Positions 17,309 to 27,300 of a DNA stretch of 64,000 nucleotides are shown here, in pieces. The stretch comes from an uncultured Clostridia bacterium (GTDB taxonomy: Bacteria > Bacillota > Clostridia > Lachnospirales > Anaerotignaceae). Numbering within the stretch: position 1 is the first letter of the stretch; each line of letters opens with the position of its first letter. Location of the stretch: NCBI GenBank assembly GCA_944379995.1, contig CALWGF010000006.1, positions 84,760-148,759 of the forward strand, written 5' to 3'. Both the position numbers and the translations under genes were made by a program. The notes beneath the pieces were generated by a model. It was not told the origin of the DNA. It made no database searches and was given only the letters and a program-made list of their open reading frames with translations.

Positions 17309-17749
17309 ATGGAAATAATGACAAAATACTTTGGAAAACTTTGTTTTGATGAGAGTGAAGTTCTAAATTTTGAAAATGGATTATTTGGTTTTGAAGCATA
17401 TAAAAAATTTAGTCTTATAAGATTTGATAATGAAAATGGAAATATTCTTTGTTTGCAAAGCCTTGAAGAAAGTGAAATAGCATTTCCTGTTATAAATCCT
17501 TTTTCATTTATTCCAGATTATTCTCCTTTGTTAAATGATGAAAGTTTAAAAAAACTTAACTTGAATAATGAAAAAGAAGCTTTATTTTATAATATTTGTG
17601 TAATTAGACCTGTTCTTAAAGATAGTACAGTAAATTTAAGATGTCCAATAGTTGTAAATCCTGAAAGTAGAAATGCTATGCAAGTAATATTGGATAATAA
17701 TCAGTACTCTTTTAAGTATGAATTTGGAAATATGATAAAGGAGGGCTGA
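17309..17749 (+). CDS. fliW: Flagellar assembly factor FliW (CsrA antagonist)
   Basis: 146-residue protein that binds CsrA and flagellin in turn: free flagellin frees CsrA to shut off flagellin translation. The family segments FENGLFGFEAYKKFSLI and CLQSLEESEIAFPVINPF are present. The frame opens at a TTG inside the ribosome binding site; the ATG at 17,309 lies eight bases after GGAGG and is the real start. Its stop overlaps the first of two ATGs near csrA, so the two are tightly coupled. Confidence 0.92.
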   Translation: MEIMTKYFGKLCFDESEVLNFENGLFGFEAYKKFSLIRFDNENGNILCLQSLEESEIAFPVINPFSFIPDYSPLLNDESLKKLNLNNEKEALFYNICVIRPVLKDSTVNLRCPIVVNPESRNAMQVILDNNQYSFKYEFGNMIKEG

Positions 17750-17754
17750 TGTTT

Positions 17755-18000
17755 ATGCTTATATTACAGAGAAAAGAAGGAGAATCAATTAAAATAGGCG
17801 ATGATATTGAAGTTCGAATTGCTGAAATAGGAAGTGGAATTGTCAAAATTGCAATAGATGCACCAAAAAGTATTAATATATTTAGAACAGAACTTCTTAC
17901 AGCAGCAAATATAAATAAAGAAGCAGTAGTTAAGTCTTCAGACTTTAATTTATTAAAAAAGTTTGCTAAAAATGGTATTTTATCAGAAAATGAAAAATAA
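17755..18000 (+). CDS. csrA: Translational regulator CsrA
   Basis: 81-residue RNA-binding dimer that recognises GGA in hairpin loops and blocks ribosome binding. It has the classical start MLILQRKEGESIKIGDDIEV. An earlier in-frame ATG at 17,749 lies too close to the GGAGGG ribosome binding site; the ATG at 17,755 is nine bases away and gives the standard N-terminus. The C-terminal tail after IFRTELL is about 25 residues longer than in E. coli CsrA, as in Bacillus-type proteins. The likely main target is the fliC leader, where a hairpin with AGGA in its loop lies at 30,413-30,434. Confidence 0.95.
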   Translation: MLILQRKEGESIKIGDDIEVRIAEIGSGIVKIAIDAPKSINIFRTELLTAANINKEAVVKSSDFNLLKKFAKNGILSENEK

Positions 18001-18007
18001 TTTTTAT

Positions 18008-18053
18008 AAAAAAATACCTATCTATTGTATTTTTCAATAGATAGGTATTTTTT
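18008..18053. terminator. Bidirectional intrinsic terminator
   Basis: A long stem, ATACCTATCTATTG paired with CAATAGATAGGTAT, loop TATTTTT, with A and T runs at either side. It separates csrA from the convergent cheB. Confidence 0.92.
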
Positions 18054-19092
18054 ATTTTAATTTTTGTATAATTAAATCTGCAATATTTTCGCAAGCAGCT
18101 TGTATACATACTCCACCAATATTATAGGCTACCATAGGCATACCATAAACAACACAAGTTTCTTTATTTTGTCCTATTGTATAAGCTCCTTTTTTACGCA
18201 TATTTAAAAGACCAGCTGCACCATCTTTACCCATACCAGTAAGTATAACACCAATAGCATTATTTCCCACAGCTTCTGCAACAGAGTTAAATAAAACATC
18301 TACTGATGGCATATGTCCACTTACTTTTTCACCATCATAACAACTAACAGTATAAGTACTACCCATTTTTACAACTTTCATCTGTTTATCACCTGGAGCA
18401 ATCAAAGCTTGTCCGGGAAGTATTTTATCTCCATTTACTGCCTCTTTTACAGATATACGACATATTTTGTTAAGTCGTTCAGCATACATTTTTGTAAATC
18501 CTGGAGGCATGTGTTGAGTTATAACTATTCCCGGAATGGTTTCTGGAAGTTCTTTTAATATTGTTAATATTGCTTCTGTACCACCTGTTGAAGCACCTAT
18601 TGCAATAACTGTAGAATCAAGTGTTGATTTTGATAAAGATAAATTGCTTTTAAAAATATCTCTATTTATTTTATAAGGCGTATGTATTTTTATTTTTGAG
18701 CAAGAAGCTATAGAGATTTTTCTGCTTATTTCAGCAATAAATAAATCTACACTATTTTTTGAATTCATATCTGGTTTTTTTACAAAATCTACTGCACCTG
18801 CTGAGAGTGCATCAAAAACACTTATATTAAGTGATGATACAAGGAGAACAGGAATTGGATTTTCCACCATAAGTTTTTTTAAAAAATCTATACCATTCAT
18901 ACCAGGCATTTCTACATCAAGAGTAACAACATCTGGTTTTAATATAGGTATTTTATTTTTTGCATCATATGCATTTATTGCATAACCCACTACATCAATA
19001 TTTTCATGTTTTAAAAGATTATCTATAAGAAATTTTCTAAAGAAAACAGAATCATCTACAACAAGAACCTTAATTTTTTTTGATGGGTACAT
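18052..19092 (-). CDS. cheB: Chemotaxis protein-glutamate methylesterase CheB
   Basis: 346 residues. Receiver domain at 8-125 with VVDDS and phospho-acceptor Asp59 in VTLDVEMPGMNG, and Lys in VKKPD. Methylesterase domain at about 160-345 with catalytic Ser168 in AIGASTGGTE, His194 in ITQHMPPGFT and Asp290 in TGMGKDGAAG. It removes methyl groups added by CheR from chemoreceptors. It is the last gene of cheA-cheW-cheR-cheB on the minus strand. The start has AAGGAAGTGA upstream. Confidence 0.96.
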   Translation of the reverse strand: MYPSKKIKVLVVDDSVFFRKFLIDNLLKHENIDVVGYAINAYDAKNKIPILKPDVVTLDVEMPGMNGIDFLKKLMVENPIPVLLVSSLNISVFDALSAGAVDFVKKPDMNSKNSVDLFIAEISRKISIASCSKIKIHTPYKINRDIFKSNLSLSKSTLDSTVIAIGASTGGTEAILTILKELPETIPGIVITQHMPPGFTKMYAERLNKICRISVKEAVNGDKILPGQALIAPGDKQMKVVKMGSTYTVSCYDGEKVSGHMPSVDVLFNSVAEAVGNNAIGVILTGMGKDGAAGLLNMRKKGAYTIGQNKETCVVYGMPMVAYNIGGVCIQAACENIADLIIQKLK

Positions 19093-19131
19093 TTTATATC
19101 ACTTCCTTAAAATATATATTTTAGCAAGTTA

Positions 19132-19947
19132 TTAAATAGGTTTTCTATATGTTGACGGCATTACATACTGAAAAGATGTAGCTGTTTTTGTAATATTTTC
19201 GGAATGACCAATAAGTAAATATCCTCCCGGATTTGTTGCATTATAAAATCTCTGTATAAGAGCATCTTTTGTAGCTTGGTCAAAATAAATCATTACATTT
19301 CTACAAAATATAACATCAAATGGTATTTTAAAACGTATTGGATCCATCAAATTAAATGTACGAAATATAACATTATTTTTTACTTCTTTACTTACTGAAA
19401 TTTTAGAACTATTCATAGATTTTTCAAAATATAGATTTCTCCATTTTGAAGGAATATTATCAATTGATTCTATAGGATATTCACCATTCATAGCTATATT
19501 AAGAACCCTTTGGGATATATCAGTAGCAAGTACACGTGTATCCCATTTAGATGCTTGAGAACCAAGATAATCTTTTATAAACATAGTTATTGTATATGGC
19601 TCTTCTCCTGTTGAACAACCAGCGCTCCATATGCTTAATACTTTATTTTTTTTTGTAGATACTAAATATGGTAGTATTGTATTTGAGAAAAAATCAAAAT
19701 GTGTTTTTTCTCTTAAAAAATAAGTATAGTTTGTTGTAAGCTTATTAAGCATAATATCTATATCTGTTTTACTAGCGTTAGAAGTTATATAACGTACATA
19801 TTCTGAAAAATCAGTATAGCCGCTTGTCTGCAATGTAGAGGCAAGACGACTTTCTATAAGTTGTTTCTTTTTTGAAAGGTCAATACCAAAATTTTGATGT
19901 ACAAAGCTTACCAGTTTTAAAAAATCTCCTTGTGATATTTTGTACAT
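19132..19947 (-). CDS. cheR: Chemoreceptor methyltransferase CheR
   Basis: 271 residues; transfers methyl groups from S-adenosylmethionine to receptor glutamates. The N-terminal helical domain begins ISQGDFLKLVSFVHQNFGID. The cofactor site reads SIWSAGCSTGEEPYTI, and VIFCRNVMIYFD is the second conserved block; both are diagnostic. It follows cheW by 12 bases and precedes cheB by 39. Confidence 0.96.
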   Translation of the reverse strand: MYKISQGDFLKLVSFVHQNFGIDLSKKKQLIESRLASTLQTSGYTDFSEYVRYITSNASKTDIDIMLNKLTTNYTYFLREKTHFDFFSNTILPYLVSTKKNKVLSIWSAGCSTGEEPYTITMFIKDYLGSQASKWDTRVLATDISQRVLNIAMNGEYPIESIDNIPSKWRNLYFEKSMNSSKISVSKEVKNNVIFRTFNLMDPIRFKIPFDVIFCRNVMIYFDQATKDALIQRFYNATNPGGYLLIGHSENITKTATSFQYVMPSTYRKPI

Positions 19948-19959
19948 ACCAACAACTCC

Positions 19960-20442
19960 TTATATTTTTTTTATAGCGTTACAGTCTAATATAAGAACTG
20001 TTGAATTATCGTTTATGGTTATCATTCCATTAACTAATTCTACGCAATTATTAACGGTTGGAGGTGATATTTTTTTTGTATCTACATCAAGAACTTGATT
20101 TACAGTATCAACCATAATACCAAGCATTGTAGAATCAATATTTAATACTATAATACAATTTGAACCGTCTTCTCTTATATATTCCTCTTTCCCCATTTTA
20201 AGACGAATGTCTATTATAGGTATAATTTGTCCTCTTAAGTTTATAATACCTTTTATATAATAAGGTACAATAGGCAAAAATGTAATATTATGATTTATTA
20301 TAATTTCTGTAACATAAGAAGCATCAATACCAAAAGTAAGTTTGTCAGAAATAAAAGTAAGAAATTTTTTTATATTATCATTTTGAACCAATTCATTAGT
20401 TTGGTCTTGATTTGAATCTGAAATATTTATATTATTAGACAT
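19960..20442 (-). CDS. cheW: Chemotaxis coupling protein CheW
   Basis: 160 residues; links receptors to CheA. After about 25 polar residues the CheW fold runs to the end, with the conserved receptor-contact strand IKGIINLRGQIIPIIDI and the ending STVLILDC. The frame is open upstream into the end of cheA, but the ATG at 20,442 has AAGGAGA nine bases before it and avoids a long hydrophobic leader, so it is the better start. Confidence 0.93.
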   Translation of the reverse strand: MSNNINISDSNQDQTNELVQNDNIKKFLTFISDKLTFGIDASYVTEIIINHNITFLPIVPYYIKGIINLRGQIIPIIDIRLKMGKEEYIREDGSNCIIVLNIDSTMLGIMVDTVNQVLDVDTKKISPPTVNNCVELVNGMITINDNSTVLILDCNAIKKI

Positions 20443-20461
20443 TAATTTTATCTCCTTAATA

Positions 20462-22546
20462 TTAATATATATTTTGTGCCTTAAGATAGAGATTTGCAAC
20501 ATCAAGAATTATACTGATATTTCCATCTCCAAGTATTGTACAACCTGCAATTCCTGAATCTTTTATATTAAAATCATTCAAATATGTTGGTAAAGGTTTT
20601 ACAACTACTTGTTGTCCACCTAAAAGCTCATCAACAAAAAGACAATATGATTTATCTCCTGATTCCACCCATATAATTATTCCATCTTCTATATTTGTAA
20701 TATCTGTTTCCAATCCATATAATTCATAAAGTCGGAACACAGGATAAAATTCGTCCATTCTTTTTATAACTTCACTATTATCTACATTATGTATTATTTC
20801 AGATGCAGATATTTTGAATGATTGACGTATATTATGTATTGGTATTGTAAATATTGAATTTCCAACAGCTATTTCCATTCCATCAACAATAGCCATTGTA
20901 AGTGGAATTTTTAATGTAGTACAAGTTCCTTCTCCAAGTTCACTTGATATTGAAACTACACCACCAACTTGTTCTATATTCTTTTTAACAACGTCCATTC
21001 CAACACCACGTCCAGAGAATTCTGTTACTGTTTCATTTGTAGAAAATCCTGGAACTAAAGTAAGGTTTAAAATTTCTTTTTTAGTATATTCTGATTCAGG
21101 CTTTGTAAGAATACCATTTCTTGCAGCTTTACTTAATATTGCATTATGGTCCATACCTTTTCCGTCATCTGTTATAGATATTATAACTTCACTTCCTGTA
21201 TGTTCTGCTTTTAAAGTAATTCTACCTTTAGGGTCTTTGCCATTATGAATTCTTTCTTCAACAGTTTCTTCAATTCCATGGTCCATAGAATTTCTTACAA
21301 TGTGCATTATAGGGTCACCTATACAGTCAACAATAGCTTTATCAACTTCAGTATCTTCTCCTACAAGAACAAGTTCAACATCTTTATTAAGTTTTTGTCC
21401 CATATCACGAACAATTCTATTCATTTTTTGGAATACACCAGAAATAGGAACCATTCTTATTGACATTGTTATATCTTGTAATTCATCTGTAAGTTTACGA
21501 AGTTGACGAGCAGATTTAGTAAAGTTATCAAGCTTTAATCCTGCAAGTTCTGGGCAAGATGTTACCATAGATTCTGTAATAACTATTTCACCGACAATTG
21601 CCATAAGATTATCAAGTTTAGAAAGATTTACACTTATAAGGCTTTGTTTATTTTGTGAAGAATGATTTGAGCTTGATGATGTAGCTGCTGCTGAAGAAGA
21701 AGTTTGTTTTTTAACTGTTTTTTGAGTTTCAACTGTAACTTCATCTACATTATCATTACTTTCAACCTTTGGATTATTATTTTCTATTACTTCATAAGTA
21801 TATATGTTGCTTTGGTTTTTTAAAAGAGCTACGGATTTATCAACATCATCTTTTGTTTTAAATCCAACAAAGAAACCATTATCGATAATTTCTTGTGCTG
21901 TTTCAGAATTTATTTCTATATCTGTTGGATAGAATGTGAAGTTTTCACATATATCTCTTACGCTTGTAATAAACATAAAAGCTCTTAAATTTTCCATTCC
22001 ACAGCCTTCATCAAAAAATATTTTGATAAAATATGGTGAATTATCAGGTAGATTTTTGCATGCATCTTTATCAGATTTTTCAGTTTCTTCTGAATTATCA
22101 CTTTCTGTTGTACCACCTAAATGAACAATTATTTTATCAATAAAATCCTTAATTTTTTGAAGTTCGTTGTCGATATTATCTGTAAGAGGTTCATCATTTT
22201 CTATTTTTTCTATTTCTGAACGCATAAAATCAATTGCGTCAAAAACAAGATTAAAAAGTTCATGATGGTCTTCTTCACTGCATACACTATCAAAAGTTTC
22301 AACACCTTTATCTCTTATTATAAAAAAGAGGTCTTCGGTTTTATGGGCTATTTTCATTAATGATGAGAATTCCATCATAGCAGATGAACCTTTTATTGTA
22401 TGCATAATACGGAAAATTTCATTAACATCATCTACTGTGAATACTTTTGATTTTTCCGCATTAAGTAAGATACTATCAAGTTGCTCTAAAAGAGAATTTG
22501 TTTCGAATAAATACATATCAAGCATGTTATCCATACTATTATCCAT
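20462..22546 (-). CDS. cheA: Chemotaxis histidine kinase CheA
   Basis: 694 residues with the full CheA layout: HPt domain with phospho-His49 in MHTIKGSSAM; a CheY-binding-like segment at about 170-260; a Ser/Gln-rich linker; the dimerisation domain from LISVNLSKLDNLMAIVGE; the ATPase domain with HIVRNSMDHGIE (N box), DDGKGMD (G1) and GRGVGMDVV (G2); and a C-terminal CheW-like domain. It phosphorylates CheY, CheB and CheV. It heads the minus-strand operon and has a sigma-28-like promoter 49 bases upstream. The ribosome binding site is GAGGTGG. Confidence 0.97.
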   Translation of the reverse strand: MDNSMDNMLDMYLFETNSLLEQLDSILLNAEKSKVFTVDDVNEIFRIMHTIKGSSAMMEFSSLMKIAHKTEDLFFIIRDKGVETFDSVCSEEDHHELFNLVFDAIDFMRSEIEKIENDEPLTDNIDNELQKIKDFIDKIIVHLGGTTESDNSEETEKSDKDACKNLPDNSPYFIKIFFDEGCGMENLRAFMFITSVRDICENFTFYPTDIEINSETAQEIIDNGFFVGFKTKDDVDKSVALLKNQSNIYTYEVIENNNPKVESNDNVDEVTVETQKTVKKQTSSSAAATSSSSNHSSQNKQSLISVNLSKLDNLMAIVGEIVITESMVTSCPELAGLKLDNFTKSARQLRKLTDELQDITMSIRMVPISGVFQKMNRIVRDMGQKLNKDVELVLVGEDTEVDKAIVDCIGDPIMHIVRNSMDHGIEETVEERIHNGKDPKGRITLKAEHTGSEVIISITDDGKGMDHNAILSKAARNGILTKPESEYTKKEILNLTLVPGFSTNETVTEFSGRGVGMDVVKKNIEQVGGVVSISSELGEGTCTTLKIPLTMAIVDGMEIAVGNSIFTIPIHNIRQSFKISASEIIHNVDNSEVIKRMDEFYPVFRLYELYGLETDITNIEDGIIIWVESGDKSYCLFVDELLGGQQVVVKPLPTYLNDFNIKDSGIAGCTILGDGNISIILDVANLYLKAQNIY

Positions 22547-22594
22547 ATTGTATGCACCACCTCAATAAATTTATAAAAATAAGCTTTGTATTTT

Positions 22595-22621
22595 ATATCG
22601 TCATAAAAATAAAAAAAATAA
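22595..22621 (-). promoter_or_regulatory. Sigma-28-like promoter of cheA-cheW-cheR-cheB
   Basis: Read on the minus strand: TTAT (22,621-22,618), 15 bases, GACGATAT (22,602-22,595). This exactly repeats the cheV layout. It lies 48 bases before the cheA start in a divergent intergenic region. Confidence 0.65.
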
Positions 22622-22648
22622 TAGTAATTAAGATAGAAGGTGAATTTT

Positions 22649-24073
22649 GTGTCAGAAATATTAAAAGTTAATACACCCACATCAGGGTATGAAAATGCAT
22701 CAAGAACGCAGCCTATATCTGTAAATAATACAAATGTACAAAATGTAGTCGATATGACAAAAGTTACAAGAAGTGATGGTAAAAGCGGAAATGCTGAAAA
22801 AGAACTTGGACTTAAATATGATTCTAATTTTGGTACATTTTTAGAAATATTAAGAAATACACCTAATATAACAGAAATACTATCTGAAATGCTTTTTCAA
22901 ATGGGTGGAGATATTGATATAAATTCAAAAAGCAATTTTATGCTCGAAATATCAAACTTATTAAATGGAATGAATTTTACTGAAGAAAGTCTTTTAAATT
23001 TTATTAAAGAACAATCGGTAGCATCAGGAAAATTTAATAATAATTTTTTTCAAAATATACAGAATATATTGGAAAATACAAAGTCAATAGACCTTCAATT
23101 GGAAATAATGAATTTTGTAAAAACATATAATGATGTTTCATCAAGTCAATCAACATTAAAAAATATACAGTCTTTGTTGAAAAATATATCTTCTTATATG
23201 ACTAGTAATTACAAGCAACCTTTTGAAAATATTATTGATAAATTTATTGAGCTTAACAAATTTAATACAGTTAATACAACTGATATAGCTAATACATATG
23301 GACAGCAAACAGAATTAACTAATATTTTAAAAAATGAGATTATACCTTTTTTAGGAAATTATATAAAGAATACTAATAATATGGGTAAGGTTAGAGATTT
23401 AATAACAATATTAACATTAAATATAGTTAAGTATGAAAATGGCAATATTGATAAACTTGAAACAAGTTTTAATCGTCTTATGGATTTTAGAGATTTTAAA
23501 CAAGTTTTTTCTGATATAAGTGTTGACGATTTGAAAAGAATGATTACAATGGAAACAGGAACAGATTTTTCCAAACAATTTGTTGAACTTATTAAAAGCG
23601 GAATTAAAGGCGAAGGAGGTTGGGAAACAAAATCTGCTTTTCAAGAGATAATGCAATCTATACTTGTAAATGAAAGTGTCTATATGCCGCTTTCTCATTT
23701 TTTAGTTCCCGCAAATATTGCAGGTAGAACAATGTTCTCAGAGATATGGGTTGACCCTAATCATAAAGAAAAAAATGAAAAAGGTCAAAAAGAAAATTGT
23801 AAAAGACTTCTTATAAAATTTAATATAAAAGATATTGGCTTTTTCGATTTAGTAATAACTCAAAAACAAAGTGGTATAGATTTACAACTTTATTATCCAG
23901 AAAAATTAAAGAAAAATGAAAATTTGATAAAAAAGGATATTAGTAATATAATTGAAAAAAATGGAATGTCTTTGAAAACATTTTCTCTTAATGTATTGTT
24001 AAAACAAAAAAAATTGGAAGAGATTTTTCCACAAATTTATGAAAGGATTAATACAGTAGATGTTAAAATCTAA
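22649..24073 (+). CDS. FliK-like protein (YlqG type), paired with an FlhB-like protein
   Basis: 474 residues. I see no signal peptide. The N-terminal 330 residues are Asn-rich and helical. The C-terminal 130 have a strand pattern (KRLLIKFNIKDIGFFDLVIT, GIDLQLYYPEKL, then a helix) that resembles the FliK hook-length control domain. In Bacillus the YlqG-YlqH pair has the same organisation: a FliK-like protein followed by a small FlhB C-terminal homologue. Here too the next gene is an FlhB-like protein, overlapping by 14 bases. I infer a role at the export gate or in hook control. The GTG at 22,649 has AGAAGGTGA upstream and is preferred over the GTG nine bases earlier. Confidence 0.6.
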   Translation: MSEILKVNTPTSGYENASRTQPISVNNTNVQNVVDMTKVTRSDGKSGNAEKELGLKYDSNFGTFLEILRNTPNITEILSEMLFQMGGDIDINSKSNFMLEISNLLNGMNFTEESLLNFIKEQSVASGKFNNNFFQNIQNILENTKSIDLQLEIMNFVKTYNDVSSSQSTLKNIQSLLKNISSYMTSNYKQPFENIIDKFIELNKFNTVNTTDIANTYGQQTELTNILKNEIIPFLGNYIKNTNNMGKVRDLITILTLNIVKYENGNIDKLETSFNRLMDFRDFKQVFSDISVDDLKRMITMETGTDFSKQFVELIKSGIKGEGGWETKSAFQEIMQSILVNESVYMPLSHFLVPANIAGRTMFSEIWVDPNHKEKNEKGQKENCKRLLIKFNIKDIGFFDLVITQKQSGIDLQLYYPEKLKKNENLIKKDISNIIEKNGMSLKTFSLNVLLKQKKLEEIFPQIYERINTVDVKI

Positions 24074-24350
24074 TCTAAGTAAACGTGCAGTAGCACTAAA
24101 ATATGATGGTGATAGTATAGCCCCTGTAATAATTGCTACCGGAATGGGAGATTTGGCTGAAAAAATTGTTGAAACAGCAATAGAAAATAATGTTCCTATT
24201 TTTGAAGATAATTCTTTGGCAACACTTTTATCAAGATTGGAACTTGGAGAAGCAATACCAGAAGAGTTATACAAAGCAGTTGTTGATATATATGTATATT
24301 TTTTAAATTTTTCATTAAATGATAATGAAAAAGAAGGGGTTAATAAATAA
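24060..24350 (+). CDS. FlhB C-terminal-domain homologue (YlqH/FlhX type)
   Basis: 96-residue protein matching only the post-cleavage part of FlhB, the export gate's substrate-specificity switch. AVALKYDGDSIAPVIIATGMGDLAEKI and the helix through LELGEAIPEELYKAVVDIY are typical FlhB-C. The NPTH autocleavage motif, which in FlhB lies just before the AVALKY strand, is absent: the protein starts eight or so residues before that strand. It is therefore a stand-alone module, as in YlqH. It overlaps the preceding FliK-like gene, suggesting a complex. Confidence 0.85.
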   Translation: MLKSNLSKRAVALKYDGDSIAPVIIATGMGDLAEKIVETAIENNVPIFEDNSLATLLSRLELGEAIPEELYKAVVDIYVYFLNFSLNDNEKEGVNK

Positions 24351-24394
24351 AATAAAATTTAAACATATTCTTATAAAAGGAGGTTTGGTAAAAT

Positions 24395-27300
24395 ATGAAG
24401 AGGTTTATTGCACTTGCTTTATCATCAATTCTCTTTTTGGGTTCTCTTACTACAACAGTACAAACAGTACAAGCTGAGAATGGCTTTACATCTAATCATT
24501 GGGCAAGTGAATACTTGGAAAATCTTTATAATTATGGAGTAATGAGAGGAGATTTATTTGGAAACTTTAATCCAGATAAATACATAACAAGAGCAGAATG
24601 TATTTCTATGATAAATAGAGCTCTTGGATATAATGAATTTCAAAGAGGAAAACTTCCTTTTAATGATATTAAAGGGACAGAATGGTATGCAGATGATATT
24701 GCAATAGCTTATGAAAGAGGTTATTTTTCAGGAACATCAAAAAATACTGCTGGTGCAGAAGGTAATCTAACAAGAGAACAGGCAGCAAGTCTTATTTGTA
24801 GAAATATAAAATTAGAAGAAAAAATTGGTGAAGTTATGAACTTCATTGATAGCCGTTCATTTAGTAATTGGAGTAAAGGAGCAATCGGAGCAGGTGCCGA
24901 AAAAGGCTTTATAAATGGTTATTCTGATGGTTCTTTTAAACCTTTTAATTATATTACAAGAGGAGAGTTTGCCAAAATGCTCTCTGATGTAATAGGTACA
25001 TTGATTTCTGATAATTCATATTATGCATATGGATATCTTGACGGAAATGTTACTATTTCTTCTTCCGGTTGTACATTAGCAAATACAATTATTAATGGTG
25101 ACTTATACATTACAGCTGGTGTAGGAACAGGTTTTGTTAATATTGAAAATGTTACTGTAATGGGAGAAGTAATAATAAGTGGCGGTGGAGAAAGTAATAA
25201 AAGCCAAAATAGTATAAACTTTAAAAATTGTAGTATAAATAAACTTATTGTTGATGGAGATACAGATAAAGTTGTATCTGTTGATGCAATAGGAGCAACA
25301 AGAATACAAACAACAATAGTTAAAACAGATGCTTATTTTGAAGATTTTGAAGATAGAAATAAAGGTTTTATAAATATAGAAGTTTCTGGAGAGCCTGAAA
25401 CAATGCTTACTCTTTCAGGAGACTTTAATAATGTTTCTTTAATGAAACCTGAAAATTATCTTACACTTGGAAAAGGAAGTATATACAATTTGGTTGTTGA
25501 TGAAGATGCTTCTGAAAGTCAGATTATTCTTGATAGGAATGCATATGTAATAAATGCAAGTTTGGAAGCACCTTGTTTAGTATCCGGTGAAGGTGATATA
25601 GGAAGTGTTTCAATAACATCTTTTGGTGTTGAAGTAACAATGCTTCCAGATGAAATTGTTATACGTCCAGGTATTACAGCTACAATAAATGGCGAAACAA
25701 TGACAAGTGTTGATGCTGAAGAATCTTCAGCAAATCCAAGAATTATTGCTGGTTATCCTATGGAAGAAGAACTTGGACCTACTAATGCATCATTTATCTA
25801 TGAAACAAATAAACCAGGAAGGGTTTATTGGGTTGTTACACTTGAAGATGAAGATGATTTAGATGAAGATGAAATTATTAAACCAACAAATATTAAAAGT
25901 GTTATAACTTCAGGTTCATTTGATGTTAAATCATCAAATACAGATGTTTTAAGTAAAATAACTGGACTTAAAGCTGCTACTGATTACGTAGTTTCAGCAG
26001 TTCTTCAAGATGAAAGAGGAAATATAAGTTATATAAAATCAGAAGAATTTACAACAGTTGATAATACTATACCTGAATTTTTAAGTGGATACCCTAAAGC
26101 ATCTTCAAGAGATAGTACAACTATGGATATTACTGTAAATATGTCTAAACAATGTACTGTATATTGGGCTATATTCCCTAAGGGAAGTACTGCACCAACT
26201 GCTGATGAACTTAAAAAAGATAAAATTGAGGGAGAAATAGATAGCGGTAAAGAAAAAAGATGTTATAAAAATCAAGAGAAAGTATTTACTGCAACGGGTT
26301 TAAAAGAAGAAACATATTATGATGTTTATTTATTAGCAACTGATGGAACAAATGACTCAAAATTAACAAAAATAACAGCAGCAACAAAAGATACAACTCC
26401 ACCAGAGTTTATTTCTGGATATCCAAAACAATATAAAATGACTGACAAAACTATTGATGTTAATGTAAAAGTTAATGAAGATTGTACTGTATATTATGTT
26501 GTTTGTAAAAGAGGAACAGAATTCCCAGCACCTATTCCTCCTTCAACAACACCTCCTAGCTTAGACTCACAAGAAGGAATAGAAGCTATTATAACTGGTA
26601 ATAATACTGAAATAAATGGTAAGAGTAGTGTAAAAGAAAATACTGAAACCACAATAAAAATAAGTAAACTTGAACCAGAAACAACATATGACCTTTATAT
26701 GGTTGCACAGGATAAATCAGGTAATAATTCAAAAGGAGTTTATAAACAAATAAAAACAACTGATATTATTCCACCTACTGCAACACAAGAGTTTTCTGCT
26801 GATGTAAATGGTGAACCAAAAGTTGAGTCAGATATAAAAATACTTTTTAGTGAAGAAGTACTTAACAAAAACACTATGCAACCATTGGAAAAGGAAAAAC
26901 TAAAAGATAATATAGTTTTATACCATATTATTGATAGTGAAGAAGAAATTGTTGATATAGATTATACAAAGGCAGAAATTGGCATAAATGATGAAGGAAA
27001 AACATATGTTAAATTTCCTGCCGGAACTATTGCTTTGAATAGTGGTGAGAAATATCAGTTTGAACTTAATTATATAGTGGATACATCTAATAATAGAATG
27101 AAAGATGGAACTCGTCTTGATATGTTTAAAACACTTTCACCTCAAGTTCAGCTTTCAAGAACAGAATCACCACAAAATTTAGATATGACATTTTCACTTG
27201 ACCCTCAGGCTATACAAACATCAGACACAACTCTTTTTGATATGATTTTTGAGTCAGACACAACAGTTGAGTTTAAGCTTTATGAGAAAAATGAAGCAGG

